64,000 nucleotides of DNA, taken from NCBI RefSeq assembly GCF_009617875.1, contig NZ_BLAV01000001.1, positions 2,728,001 through 2,792,000 on the forward strand, given 5' to 3'. The DNA is from Prolixibacter sp. NT017. Its GTDB lineage: Bacteria; Bacteroidota; Bacteroidia; Bacteroidales; Prolixibacteraceae. Below the pieces are notes generated by a model. It was not told the DNA's origin. It ran no database searches and saw nothing but the letters and a program-made list of their open reading frames with translations. Positions 18,493-28,076 of this stretch are shown here, one piece after another (within the stretch, counting starts at the first letter, position 1; the number at the start of each line of letters is the position of its first letter). The translations under genes and the position numbers were made by a program.

Positions 18493-19663
18493 ATTTTACT
18501 GTTACCAGGTTGTCTTTTATCGAAAATTTGACTTCGTCCGTTTTTTCAATCAGATCCAATATCTCTGAAAAATCCGAGTAACGTTCCAGATTACCAGTGA
18601 ATTGAATTTGTTTTGCCCGTTGATTTGAAAAAACGACATGAACATCATACCATCTTGATAATGTGTTCATCATGTCATCGAGTTGTTCATCTTTAAAAAT
18701 AAATCGCCCGTTTTTCCATGCGATATAGCGGGCCGGATCGACCATCCGTTTTTTGATTTGGTTGCCCGTCCGACTTACTCTACTTTGCTCGTTGGGAACA
18801 AGCGATTGTTGCACGTTTGGATCATCTTTTAATTGCACATTCACGTGCCCTTCGACCAATGTGGTGCAGGTAACCGAATCTTCCGGGTACGCTGAGATGT
18901 TAAAATGCGTTCCCAGAACCGTGACGATTTGTTTGCCCGAAACAACCCGGAACGGTTTGTGCCTATTTTTTGTCACTTCAAAATAGGCCTCTCCGGTTAA
19001 TTCAATCCGTCTTTCGTCTCCCAAAAATTTAACCGGATAGCGTAATGTACTTTCTGAATTCAGCCAGACTTTGGTACCATCGGCTAACACCAGGTAATAT
19101 TCTCCTCCCCTGGGAACTTTCAGTGTATTGTAGCTCAGTTTTTCAGAGGATTTCGACGCAGCGGTGTACTGCAGCTTGTTTCCAGAATTTTTAAGCGATG
19201 CACCGTCTTCTTTAATCTGGAAAGTGTCATTTGCTGCCAGGTTAACGCTTTTTCCGTTATCGAGAATGAGAACCGCCTTTTTGCAGCCAGGTTGAATCGT
19301 ATTTACGTTTTCTGCCACGTGAACTTGCTCCTGCCCCGGCTTCGTATAATAGAAAAAAGTAAGAGCAACAAGCAGTGAAGCAGCCACCGATGTGATGACA
19401 ACCAACCGGCGCCGTGTATTCGATTTTTTTCCGGAAATCCGATGCTTCACATTATTCCAGGCTCCGTCAATCTCGTCGCTTGAAGGATTGATAGTCGAGC
19501 CGCGTTCGTAATACTCCTTTAGATTATTGTAATAACGCTGATGCTTCTCGTCCTCCTGCAACCACGTTTCAAGCTTTGCTCTTTCCCGCCAGGTAGCCTG
19601 ATTGTGAATAGCTTTCCAGATAATTTTGATATCGATCAAGTTGTCGCTTTTGTCCATTGACAA
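18491..19663 (-). CDS. FecR-family anti-sigma factor
   Basis: This 390-residue protein has a cytoplasmic N-terminal anti-sigma part (about 1-82), one membrane segment (about 84-106, LVVITSVAASLLVALTFFYY), a FecR domain (about 115-290, with LPRGGEYYLVLADGTKVWLN-like PRGGEY and GEAYFEV words) and a C-terminal DUF4974-type region that resembles a secretin/STN fold. It holds the sigma factor at 19.7 kb inactive until the SusC STN domain signals substrate. Gene order sigma-fecR-susC-susD is the classical one. Confidence 0.94.
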   Translation of the reverse strand: MSMDKSDNLIDIKIIWKAIHNQATWRERAKLETWLQEDEKHQRYYNNLKEYYERGSTINPSSDEIDGAWNNVKHRISGKKSNTRRRLVVITSVAASLLVALTFFYYTKPGQEQVHVAENVNTIQPGCKKAVLILDNGKSVNLAANDTFQIKEDGASLKNSGNKLQYTAASKSSEKLSYNTLKVPRGGEYYLVLADGTKVWLNSESTLRYPVKFLGDERRIELTGEAYFEVTKNRHKPFRVVSGKQIVTVLGTHFNISAYPEDSVTCTTLVEGHVNVQLKDDPNVQQSLVPNEQSRVSRTGNQIKKRMVDPARYIAWKNGRFIFKDEQLDDMMNTLSRWYDVHVVFSNQRAKQIQFTGNLERYSDFSEILDLIEKTDEVKFSIKDNLVTVK

Positions 19664-19711
19664 GAAATCTTTACTTCTGAGACACGACGAATAAAAAAAT
19701 GGGTGACAGCA

Positions 19712-20266
19712 CTACAGAAAAAAATTGATGGAGGTCGTTTCCATTAATCTCTTTTTCAGTTTTTCTCTCGCTCGCTGAAGCTGTGTTTTTACCGTGTTGG
19801 AAGAGATTTTCTTTAGGCTGGCAATTTCTTTTGTTTTAGCCCCCTTCAAATATTTCATGGTGAAGATGTCCCGCATTTCTTTCGGAAGCGACTCCAGCGC
19901 CTGATGTATTTGATCTGCAATATCAGGGTCCTGCAGGAGTGACGGATCGGCGCTGTTTAAACTGGCCTCCAGAAACAACAAATTGTGCTTGTCTTTCACT
20001 TTCAAATCACGCAGATAGTTCAGACACCTGTTGCGCACCGATTGATAGAAGTAAGCCCGGAGAGAACTTTTCACATCCAGATGCTCTCCGTTCTCCCACA
20101 AATAAATGAAGAAATTCTGCACAATGTCATCGCTGACAGTCTTGTCAAAAACAAATCCGTCGGCATACCTGATTAGCGAGACGTAATAATCCCGAAACAG
20201 CACCTCGAATACTTTACTGTTACGTTTCCTTATTTCATCAAGCAGTATTTTATCTTCAATTTTCAT
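19712..20266 (-). CDS. ECF RNA polymerase sigma-70 factor
   Basis: This 184-residue protein contains only sigma regions 2 (about 20-90, with SDDIVQNFFIYLWEN and FYQSVRNRCLNYLRD) and 4 (about 118-172, with LPKEMRDIFTMKYLKGAKTKEIA), as expected for an extracytoplasmic-function factor of the FecI type in Bacteroidota. It is the first gene of the minus-strand block and probably turns on susC and the genes behind it once released by FecR. Its start faces the Nudix regulator gene, and the 172-bp gap holds a palindrome that could serve both. Confidence 0.95.
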   Translation of the reverse strand: MKIEDKILLDEIRKRNSKVFEVLFRDYYVSLIRYADGFVFDKTVSDDIVQNFFIYLWENGEHLDVKSSLRAYFYQSVRNRCLNYLRDLKVKDKHNLLFLEASLNSADPSLLQDPDIADQIHQALESLPKEMRDIFTMKYLKGAKTKEIASLKKISSNTVKTQLQRAREKLKKRLMETTSINFFL

Positions 20267-20404
20267 TGATTTGGAATGTAGTCAACTTAGTAAAGGCTTC
20301 TGCTTAATAAAATTCACCATGCATTGCCCCCTGCAACATTAATCCTTAACATAACCCGCCATATAAAATTAACCTCACAGGTGCTTAAAATTAATTTTTA
20401 TTTA

Positions 20405-20424
20405 CGTACTTTGTACGCAAAGTA
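20405..20424. promoter_or_regulatory. palindromic operator candidate between sigma factor and Nudix regulator
   Basis: TACTTTG-TACG-CAAAGTA (20407-20424) is a perfect inverted repeat with 7-bp arms, and it overlaps a second dyad CGTAC-TTT-GTACG (20405-20417). It lies 14 bp ahead of the Nudix regulator start. TACTTTG resembles a Bacteroidota -7 box, so a bound repressor would block the promoter. The other arm reads TACTTTG towards the sigma-factor gene. Confidence 0.65.
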
Positions 20425-20438
20425 GATATTTTTTTCTG

Positions 20439-21074
20439 ATGAACGAAATCTTGCCTAACATTTCTATCGACAATGCCATTTTTGGCTTTGCTAATGGAGA
20501 GCTTAAAATACTGCTAATCAAAAGAGATAAGCAACCTGAATTTGACCGATGGTCGCTTCCTGGCGGTTATGTTTACTGCAATGAAAACATGGATGATGCT
20601 TCCAGAAGGTTGCTGCAGGAATTAACTGGTATCTCCAACCTGTTTTTATCTCGTGTAGACGTATTTGGCGATACAGACCGATATCCCGATCGCCGGGTTA
20701 TTTCTGTTTTGTATTGTGCCCTGGTGAAACCGGAACAGTTTGAGTTACTAGCAGGTGCGCACGCTAAAAAAGTCAAATGGTTTCGGGTAAAAGGAATTAA
20801 AAAATTACCCTTTGACCATAATGTAATGATCGAAACAGCACTGAACTGGCTAAGAGATGAAATATGGCGAAAGCCAGTTCTAATCAATCTCCTGCCGGAG
20901 AAGTTTCCGCTCAACCAAATGCACGATCTGTTTCAGACATTTCTTCATGAAACGATCGACAACCGAAACTTCAGGAAGAAAGTGATTTCACAGGAACTGG
21001 TGGAGCGGCTCAATGAAAAAACCAAAGGGGGAAAACAACGGCCGGCATACCTATACCGGATGAAAAAGAAGTAA
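20439..21074 (+). CDS. Nudix-fold transcriptional regulator (NrtR/AraR type)
   Basis: The N-terminal Nudix domain (about 8-135) is followed by a winged-helix domain (about 145-205) ending in AYLYR. The Nudix box at about residues 43-65 is degenerate: the glutamate after the first Arg (RE) is Leu (RRLLQEL), so hydrolase activity is unlikely and the fold probably binds an effector. This is the layout of NrtR-family regulators, one branch of which (AraR of Bacteroides) controls arabinose use. It leads the operon with the SDR and UxuA genes, so a hexuronate, xylose or arabinose effector is inferred. It probably also controls itself via the palindrome at 20405. Confidence 0.88.
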   Translation: MNEILPNISIDNAIFGFANGELKILLIKRDKQPEFDRWSLPGGYVYCNENMDDASRRLLQELTGISNLFLSRVDVFGDTDRYPDRRVISVLYCALVKPEQFELLAGAHAKKVKWFRVKGIKKLPFDHNVMIETALNWLRDEIWRKPVLINLLPEKFPLNQMHDLFQTFLHETIDNRNFRKKVISQELVERLNEKTKGGKQRPAYLYRMKKK

Positions 21075-21124
21075 AAATCAATTACATCAACATTACATAA
21101 ATCATTACAAAATATAATAGTACC

Positions 21125-21931
21125 ATGTTTGATATTAATGGAAAAGTTGCAGTCGTTACCGGAGGTGGCGGTGTTTTGGGGGGCAGCATAGCCCGCAGTT
21201 TAATAGAAGCAGGAGTGAAAGTGGCCATCCTCGATATCCGGGAAGAACAAATTAACAACCGGGTGAAGGAACTGGAGCAACTGGGTGGAAAAGCTTTTGG
21301 AATTGTGGGTAGTGTACTCGATATGGAGGAACTGCGACAAGCGCGTGAAACTCTTATAAAGAAATGGGGCAAAGTAGATATCCTGATCAATGCTGCCGGT
21401 GGCAATATGCCCGGTGCTACTTTAACGGAAGACCAAACGGTTTTTGATATGAAAATTGAGGACTTTCAGAAAGTGACCGACCTCAATTTAAATGGAACCA
21501 TATACCCGTGCCTGGTTTTTGGTGAAGCAATGGCGCAGCAAGGATCAGGCAGCATTGTCACTGTTTCGTCAATGGCCACCTACTCTGCCATTACACGTGT
21601 ACCCGGATATTCGGTAGCTAAAACGGGTATCAACATTTTCACACAGTGGATGGCCATGGAAATGGCGACGAAATTCAGCGAAAAAATCCGTGTGAATGCC
21701 ATCGCTCCCGGATTCTTCATCGGCGACCAGAACCGTAACGTGCTCATCAATCCCGACAGCTCGTATACCGAGCGCAGTAAAAAAGTAATCGGACGAACCC
21801 CGATGGGGCGCTTTGGCGATATCAAGGAACTGAATGGCGCCGTGCAGTTTTTATGCTCTGATGCCGCTTCTTTCATTACCGGAGTTATCCTGCCGGTCGA
21901 TGGCGGATTCAGCTCATTCAGCGGAGTTTAA
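21125..21931 (+). CDS. SDR oxidoreductase, probable fructuronate reductase (D-mannonate dehydrogenase)
   Basis: This classical short-chain dehydrogenase of 268 residues has a nucleotide-binding TGGGGVLG (about 12-19), NAAG (about 90-93), Ser149 and the catalytic YSVAK (Tyr162, Lys166). It is 24 bp ahead of uxuA. In Bacteroidota and many Firmicutes, such an SDR replaces the unrelated UxuB and makes D-mannonate from D-fructuronate; that reading rests on context. No glucuronate isomerase (UxaC) gene is in the window, so the first step must be encoded elsewhere. The alternative is another sugar dehydrogenase. Confidence 0.82.
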   Translation: MFDINGKVAVVTGGGGVLGGSIARSLIEAGVKVAILDIREEQINNRVKELEQLGGKAFGIVGSVLDMEELRQARETLIKKWGKVDILINAAGGNMPGATLTEDQTVFDMKIEDFQKVTDLNLNGTIYPCLVFGEAMAQQGSGSIVTVSSMATYSAITRVPGYSVAKTGINIFTQWMAMEMATKFSEKIRVNAIAPGFFIGDQNRNVLINPDSSYTERSKKVIGRTPMGRFGDIKELNGAVQFLCSDAASFITGVILPVDGGFSSFSGV

Positions 21932-21955
21932 CTTATAAAAAAGAAAAGGCAGAAT

Positions 21956-23170
21956 ATGGCTCTGGAAAAAACATGGCGATGGTTTGGTGAGAAAGATCCC
22001 ATCAGGTTGGAGCAGCTGGCCCAAATTGGAGTGGAAGGCGTCATAACAGCTCTTCACCATATTCCCAACGGCGAAGTTTGGCCCAAAGATGAAATTCTAA
22101 AGGTGAAGAATGCCATCGAAGCGCACGGCATGCGATGGAGTGTGGTGGAAAGTCTTCCGGTAAGTGAAGGCATTAAAATCCAATCGGACGATCGCCCGAG
22201 GTTGATGGCAAACTATCAGCAATCGGTCCGCAATCTGGGGGAATGCGGTATCGATACCATCTGCTACAATTTTATGCCGGTGCTCGATTGGGCCCGCACC
22301 GACCTTCATTACCAGCTTCCCAATGGTGCTGAGTCGATGTATTTCGACTTCCCCACCTTCGTGGCATTCGATGTCTTCATATTGAAACGTCCGGGCGCAG
22401 AAGCTGACTATCCCAGGGAACTGGTTGACAAGGCCCGAACGGTATTCAATAAGATGACGGAAGAAGAAGCGGAGGAGCTGGCTTATAATATTATTGTGGT
22501 AACGCAGGGATTTATCGACGGAGTGATTGATGGTTCGGTTCCAGATCCGAAAGCGTTGTTTCTGGAATTTATCGACCGCTACAAAGACATCGACAAAGCG
22601 AAACTGCGGGAAAACCTGAAGGCCTTTCTCGACGATGTAATTCCGGTTGCCGAGGAAGCGGGCGTTCGCCTGGCTATTCACCCGGATGACCCTCCTTTCC
22701 CTGTCCTGGGACTTCCGCGGATTATCGGGCAATTGGATGACTACGAGTGGTTATTTGAAGCAAATCAATCTCCGAATAACGGCATCACTTTTTGTGCCGG
22801 TTCCCTTTCCGCCCGAAAAGAAAACGACCTTCTTGAAATCATCGAAAAGACCCGGGAGCGGATCCACTTTGTACACCTGCGGAACACGCAAATGCTGGAA
22901 GACGGAAGTTTCTACGAATCCGGTCATCTAACCGGTTCACAGAATATGGTTCCGTTGGTAAAGGCATTATTGCAGGAACAAAAACGAAGAATCGAAGCTG
23001 GTCGCACTGATTTCAAAATGCCCGTGCGACCGGACCATGGCCTTAAACTCCTCGATGATTTCAATCATCAGTACAATCCGGGATATCCACTCATCGGCAG
23101 ATTGAAAGGGCTGGCAGAACTCGACGGCATCATGACGGCCATTGACTATGCTTTATCCCAACAAGGATAA
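21956..23170 (+). CDS. uxuA: mannonate dehydratase
   Basis: This 404-residue TIM-barrel enzyme matches UxuA throughout: KTWRWFGEKDP at the start, VESLPVSEGIK near residue 65, CYNFMPVLDWARTDL near residue 105, LAIHPDDPP near residue 240 and VRPDHG near residue 360. It dehydrates D-mannonate to 2-keto-3-deoxy-D-gluconate in the cytoplasm and uses a divalent metal held by the His/Cys/Asp residues in these words. With the SDR in front and two alpha-glucuronidases in the locus, it catabolises uronate released from xylan. Confidence 0.95.
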   Translation: MALEKTWRWFGEKDPIRLEQLAQIGVEGVITALHHIPNGEVWPKDEILKVKNAIEAHGMRWSVVESLPVSEGIKIQSDDRPRLMANYQQSVRNLGECGIDTICYNFMPVLDWARTDLHYQLPNGAESMYFDFPTFVAFDVFILKRPGAEADYPRELVDKARTVFNKMTEEEAEELAYNIIVVTQGFIDGVIDGSVPDPKALFLEFIDRYKDIDKAKLRENLKAFLDDVIPVAEEAGVRLAIHPDDPPFPVLGLPRIIGQLDDYEWLFEANQSPNNGITFCAGSLSARKENDLLEIIEKTRERIHFVHLRNTQMLEDGSFYESGHLTGSQNMVPLVKALLQEQKRRIEAGRTDFKMPVRPDHGLKLLDDFNHQYNPGYPLIGRLKGLAELDGIMTAIDYALSQQG

Positions 23171-23261
23171 AGAACACACTCCTTTACGAGCAACAAAGAA
23201 GCTCTGCACTGACATTGATGAGCTTCTCTCTATCAACCGAATGAATAATAAATTGCAACCA

Positions 23262-24476
23262 ATGAAACGACTTATTCTTATTATGGCTGTCCTGCTAACA
23301 ACAGGTACGACGGCTATATCACAAAATAAAACTACTGCATCAAAATCGTGGGTGGGTACATGGGCTACTGCCCCACAACTTGTCGAGCCCCGGAATATGC
23401 CGCCAGCACCGGGACTAGCCAACAACACGTTGCGTCAGGTGATTTGTGTTTCCATTGGTGGAAAGCAACTGCAGTTCCGGTTTTCCAATAAATTCAGCAA
23501 AAGTCCGGTGACCATGAAAACCGTCCACATCGCGGTTTCAAAAGGCGGAAGTAAAATCGAGGCCTCTACATCTAAGGAATTAACCTTCAATGGACAACCG
23601 GATGTCACGATGGAGCGTGGAAAAACGGTGGTTTCCGACCCGGTTTCATTCAATCTCAAACCGCGAATGCAAGTGGCCGTAACCATTGCTTTCGGAAAAA
23701 CATCGCCCGACGTAACCGGACATCCGGGGTCACGCACGACTTCGTATTTGCTCGCAGGCGACCATTCTTCGCCTGAGGCCGATTTCTCGAAAGCCGCCCA
23801 AACCGACCACTGGTATGTGATTAACGGCATCGATGTGATGGCCCCAAAACGGGCAGCTGCCGTTGCGATTCTCGGGAACTCCATCACCGACGGACGAGGT
23901 TCCGGCACGAATAAACAGGACCGGTGGCCCGACGAACTGGCCCTGCGCCTTTTGAAGAATATGCAGACACAAAACATTGGTGTGCTGAACATGGGAATTG
24001 GAGGCAACTGCGTGCTTCACGGTGGCCTCGGCCCTACCGGACTCAGCCGTTTTAAGCGTGACATCCTGAATCAGCATGGGGTGCGTTGGCTAATCATCCT
24101 CGAAGGGGTTAACGATATAGGAGGAACGCCCGACAAAGAAGCTGCTGACAAAGTAGCGCAAGGCCTCATCGCCGCTTATGATAAAATGATTGATGAGGCA
24201 CACGCGCAGGGCATCAAAGTGTACGGAGGAACCATTACTCCCATCAAAAAGTCGTTCTATTACAAAGATTACCGCGAAACAGCCCGGCAAACCGTGAACA
24301 AATGGATTCGTACCAGCGGCCATTTCGATGCGGTGATTGATTTTGACAAAGCCATGCGAAACCCAAAAGACACGTTAAGCCTGCGGCCGGAAGCACAGTC
24401 AGGCGACTATCTTCATCCCAATGAGCTGGGCTATCGCATGATGGCCGGTACCATTGACCTTTCGCTGTTCAAATAG
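23262..24476 (+). CDS. secreted SGNH/GDSL esterase
   Basis: The ATG at 23262 is chosen because it begins a good signal peptide (MKRLILIMAVLLTTGTTAIS); upstream in-frame starts run into the uxuA end and spoil it. SGNH blocks are visible: ILGNSITDGRG (Ser), MGIGGN (Gly), EGVNDIG (Asn) and DYLHPNELGY (Asp/His). An N-terminal beta-rich region of about 160 residues precedes the esterase core. Given the locus, it is probably an acetyl or feruloyl esterase on xylan oligosaccharides in the periplasm or outside; the exact acyl group is not readable. Confidence 0.85.
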   Translation: MKRLILIMAVLLTTGTTAISQNKTTASKSWVGTWATAPQLVEPRNMPPAPGLANNTLRQVICVSIGGKQLQFRFSNKFSKSPVTMKTVHIAVSKGGSKIEASTSKELTFNGQPDVTMERGKTVVSDPVSFNLKPRMQVAVTIAFGKTSPDVTGHPGSRTTSYLLAGDHSSPEADFSKAAQTDHWYVINGIDVMAPKRAAAVAILGNSITDGRGSGTNKQDRWPDELALRLLKNMQTQNIGVLNMGIGGNCVLHGGLGPTGLSRFKRDILNQHGVRWLIILEGVNDIGGTPDKEAADKVAQGLIAAYDKMIDEAHAQGIKVYGGTITPIKKSFYYKDYRETARQTVNKWIRTSGHFDAVIDFDKAMRNPKDTLSLRPEAQSGDYLHPNELGYRMMAGTIDLSLFK

Positions 24477-24551
24477 AACAATACTTTTTTATCGTTGCAA
24501 GACACCGTAAGAAATTTACAGACCCAATAGCTAAACATAAAAGATAAACCG

Positions 24552-25868
24552 ATGAAAGGAACAAACGACGCAATCAAACCGAATATTCCGTATCGAATAG
24601 CCTCATTGCTCGTGGCCATTCTATTTTTAGGCATCAACCATTCATTTGCCGGAAATACCGGTGATGGTCATCCCGATGCTGCAGTTTTACCTGTAAAATC
24701 GCGGAATTTGCTGAAAGAAGCCGGTTATCAACAGTCGGCTATCGATAAAAAGATAGCTCAAACCTATGACCAACTCTTCCACGGCCCCAACCGTATCTAT
24801 TTCGAGGTGGGCGATTCCATGGCTTATATTTCCGACCTGAAGAATCATGATGTTCGCACCGAAGGCATGTCGTACGGAATGATGATTGCCGTTCAGTTGA
24901 ATAAGAAAGACGTTTTCGACCGGATTTGGCGTTTCTCGAAGCACTATCTTCAGCATCAATCCGGACCGCGGAAAGGGTATTTCGCCTGGAGTTTCAATCC
25001 CAAAACCATGAAACGGAATTCCGAAGGCTCGGCATCGGACGGTGAACTGTACTATGTCACCACGTTGTTGTTTGCATCGAATCGGTGGGGAAACGATACC
25101 GGCATTAACTATTATGCTGAAGCCAGAAAGATACTGGATGCCATGTGGCAGAAAGACGGCACCGGAAATATTTACCATCTCATCAATGTGAAACACAAGC
25201 TGATTTCGTTTGTGCCCGAAGGTGGCGGCTATCGCTGGACCGACCCGTCATACAATGTGCCGGCCTTTTTCGAGGTTTGGGCTCACTATGCCCACGACGG
25301 ACACGAACAGTTCTACCGCGATTGTGCCGACTCGGCCCGCGTATTTCTTCACCGTGCATGCAATCCGAAGACAGGTTTAAATGCCGATTACACCAATTTT
25401 GACGGCACACCGCATTCCACACCCTGGATGCCCGCAGCGTTCCGCTACGATTCGTGGCGGGTTCCGATGAACATTGCAATGGATTACGTTTGGTTTGGAA
25501 AGGACAAAAAATGGCAGGAAGCTTACGCCGAACGTTTTCAGAACTTCCTGCGCTCACGCGGAATCAACTCATTCAAGGACCAGTTCAATCCGGATGGTTC
25601 GAAACCGGAATACATTCTTCCGGCAGGGGGTTTCCAAAAGCTGAGGCACTCATTGGGATTGGTAGCTACCGCGGCTACAGCCTCCCTGATCACGGTAAAC
25701 GAAGACAAGAACAGCCTCGACTTTGTGCGTGCCCTCTGGAATGCCAAACTCGAACCGTACAGCGATGGCTACTTCGATCCGTATTACGACGGACTGATGT
25801 ATCTATTCAGCCTGATGCATTTGAGCGGCGAATACCGAATCATAACGCCCCAAACAGCGAATCAATAG
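24552..25868 (+). CDS. GH8 reducing-end xylose-releasing exo-oligoxylanase type enzyme
   Basis: A hydrophobic segment (about 17-33) serves as a signal peptide; the GH8 (alpha/alpha)6 barrel follows. Key words are VRTEGMSYGMMIAV (general acid Glu, near residue 99) and SEGSASDGELYY (Asp, near residue 162). The 438-residue length and NRIYFEVGDSMAYI start fit the Rex subgroup, which trims xylose from the reducing end of xylo-oligosaccharides. It lies between the esterase and GH67 genes in one run of + strand genes, with a 37-bp gap to GH67. Confidence 0.9.
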   Translation: MKGTNDAIKPNIPYRIASLLVAILFLGINHSFAGNTGDGHPDAAVLPVKSRNLLKEAGYQQSAIDKKIAQTYDQLFHGPNRIYFEVGDSMAYISDLKNHDVRTEGMSYGMMIAVQLNKKDVFDRIWRFSKHYLQHQSGPRKGYFAWSFNPKTMKRNSEGSASDGELYYVTTLLFASNRWGNDTGINYYAEARKILDAMWQKDGTGNIYHLINVKHKLISFVPEGGGYRWTDPSYNVPAFFEVWAHYAHDGHEQFYRDCADSARVFLHRACNPKTGLNADYTNFDGTPHSTPWMPAAFRYDSWRVPMNIAMDYVWFGKDKKWQEAYAERFQNFLRSRGINSFKDQFNPDGSKPEYILPAGGFQKLRHSLGLVATAATASLITVNEDKNSLDFVRALWNAKLEPYSDGYFDPYYDGLMYLFSLMHLSGEYRIITPQTANQ

Positions 25869-25905
25869 ACACTCTTATACATTAACGAAAATCAGAATCC
25901 AAGAT

Positions 25906-27972
25906 ATGAAAGTCACATTCACGCTTCTCATTTTCCTTTTTGCCGCTCTTACGCTCAATGCCGAGAATGGGCACGACCTTTGGCTGCGCGCCAAACATAC
26001 AGCTCCGGTCAACGTTGTTTGCTCCGGAAAATCCCCTACTCTCGAAATCGCCAAACAGGAATTGCATCAAGGCTGGCAGGGCAAAGCCAATGCAACATTT
26101 GTGCTGAAAAAGAAGCACGATAAACTAATCAAAGGCGATGGTTACCGCCTTAGTCCCGGCGGCATCGAGGCAAACACCGACTTAGGTATCTTATACGGCG
26201 TCTATGACCTGCTGCGCCGTCAGCAAACGGGAGAAGCCATCACCGAACAGGTAGTGAATCCGTCGTACGAACGGCGCATTCTTGACCACTGGGACAACCT
26301 GAATGGCACCATCGAACGTGGTTATGCCGGCCGTTCCATCTTCTGGCACGGCAAAGACTCGCTGGCCGTAACAGAGAAAGATAAAAAGCTGTGGCAGGAA
26401 TACGCCCGTGCCGATGCTTCGATTGGTATTAACGGCGCTGTTCTCGATAATGTCAATGCTTCGCCGCTGGTTTTAACAACCGAATACCTGAAAAGAGTGC
26501 AGGCGATTGCCAAAGTCCTGCGCCCTTATGGTATTAAAACTTACCTTTCGGTGAATTTCGCTTCCCCTTCGGTGATAGGCGGACTAAAAACGTCGGACCC
26601 GCTCGACCCGCAGGTGAAAGAATGGTGGAAAAACAAAGCCAAAGAGATTTACAAGCTGATTCCCGATTTTGGCGGCTTCCTGGTAAAGGCCAACAGTGAA
26701 GGACAACCTGGTCCGCAGAATTTCGGCCGCACGCATGCCGACGGGGCCAATACCATTGCCGATGCCGTGAAACCTTATGGAGGTATTGTTATGTGGAGGG
26801 CTTTTGTGTACAGCGCCAACGACGAAGACCGGGCCAAACAGGCCTACGATGAATTCATGCCGCTCGATGGAAAATTTCATGACAATGTGATTGTCCAGGT
26901 GAAAAACGGTCCCGTCGACTTCCAGCCGCGCGAGCCTTTCAGCCCGCTATTCGGAGCCATGAAAAAGACTCCGGTGATGCCGGAACTGCAAGTAACACAG
27001 GAGTACCTGGGACAGGCTGTTCACCTGGTGTTTTTAGCCCCGATGTGGGAAGAGTTCCTGAAGAGCGATACCTATCAGGAGGGCAAAGGAAGCACGGTTG
27101 CCCGCTGCACGGACGGCAGCATTTTCCAACAAACACACACAGCCATTGCGGGGGTAGCCAACGTCGGGCTGGACACCAACTGGTGCGGGCACCCGTTTGC
27201 CCAGGCCAACTGGTACGCCTTCGGTCGCCTGGCCTGGAACAACCAATTGTCCAGCAACCAGATTGCCGATGAGTGGGTCAAACTCACCTTTAAACCAACT
27301 CCTGCCCAAGACCGGACCCAATCGACCGTTCTTCCCATTGTCTGGAACATCAATTTCCTGAAACCGGTAAAACGGATGATGCTGGAGAGTCGTGAAGCGG
27401 CCGTTAACTACATGATGCCGCTGGGACTGCATCATATATTCGCGCCGGAAAATCACTACGGCCCCGGTCCCTGGTGGGCGCCGAAAGGTGTTCGCAAAGA
27501 CTGGACCCCTCCTTACTATCACCAGGCCGATACACTGGGTATCGGGTTCGACCGGACCGAAAACGGTAGCAATGCCGTTAGTCAGTACCACGAACCGCTT
27601 CGTTCGCTATTCAATGATGTGAATACCTGTCCCGAAATCTACCTGTTGTGGTTCCATCACCTTCCGTGGAATTATCAAACCAGGAGCGGATTGACCCTGT
27701 GGGACGACCTGTGCTATCATTACCAGGAAGGTTTGAACCAGGTTCGCAGTTTTCAAAAAACATGGGACCAAGCAAAACCATACGTCGACAAAGAACGGTT
27801 CAGCGTGGTACAAAAGAAACTCCGGAAACAGTGCATCAATGCCCAGGTGTGGAAAGATGCCTGCCTGCTGTACTTCCAGCAGTTCAGCCGCATGCCTATT
27901 CCTTACAATATCGAACGGCCGGTACACAACCTGAAGGATTTGATAGAAAACGATATGAAAAGAAAAAGATAA
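25906..27972 (+). CDS. aguA: GH67 alpha-glucuronidase
   Basis: This 688-residue protein has a signal peptide (about 1-19) and the three GH67 parts: an N-terminal domain of the GH20-b type (about 20-125), the catalytic barrel with RRILDHWDNLNG, VKANSEGQPGPQ (general acid Glu, near residue 265), QVTQEYLGQ and WCGHPFAQANWYAFGRLAWN, and a C-terminal helical domain with YLLWFHHLPW. GH67 removes (methyl)glucuronic acid only from the non-reducing terminal xylose of xylo-oligosaccharides, complementing GH115 at 7.9 kb. Its length is usual for the family. Confidence 0.95.
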   Translation: MKVTFTLLIFLFAALTLNAENGHDLWLRAKHTAPVNVVCSGKSPTLEIAKQELHQGWQGKANATFVLKKKHDKLIKGDGYRLSPGGIEANTDLGILYGVYDLLRRQQTGEAITEQVVNPSYERRILDHWDNLNGTIERGYAGRSIFWHGKDSLAVTEKDKKLWQEYARADASIGINGAVLDNVNASPLVLTTEYLKRVQAIAKVLRPYGIKTYLSVNFASPSVIGGLKTSDPLDPQVKEWWKNKAKEIYKLIPDFGGFLVKANSEGQPGPQNFGRTHADGANTIADAVKPYGGIVMWRAFVYSANDEDRAKQAYDEFMPLDGKFHDNVIVQVKNGPVDFQPREPFSPLFGAMKKTPVMPELQVTQEYLGQAVHLVFLAPMWEEFLKSDTYQEGKGSTVARCTDGSIFQQTHTAIAGVANVGLDTNWCGHPFAQANWYAFGRLAWNNQLSSNQIADEWVKLTFKPTPAQDRTQSTVLPIVWNINFLKPVKRMMLESREAAVNYMMPLGLHHIFAPENHYGPGPWWAPKGVRKDWTPPYYHQADTLGIGFDRTENGSNAVSQYHEPLRSLFNDVNTCPEIYLLWFHHLPWNYQTRSGLTLWDDLCYHYQEGLNQVRSFQKTWDQAKPYVDKERFSVVQKKLRKQCINAQVWKDACLLYFQQFSRMPIPYNIERPVHNLKDLIENDMKRKR

Positions 27973-28076
27973 ACTTCACGTAAGAAACCGGCCCGGAATT
28001 GAATCCTATCCGAGGATATAATATATTGGGCAGGTTAGGAATTATTATCGAAAGAATTAAAACCAAGTAAAGTATC

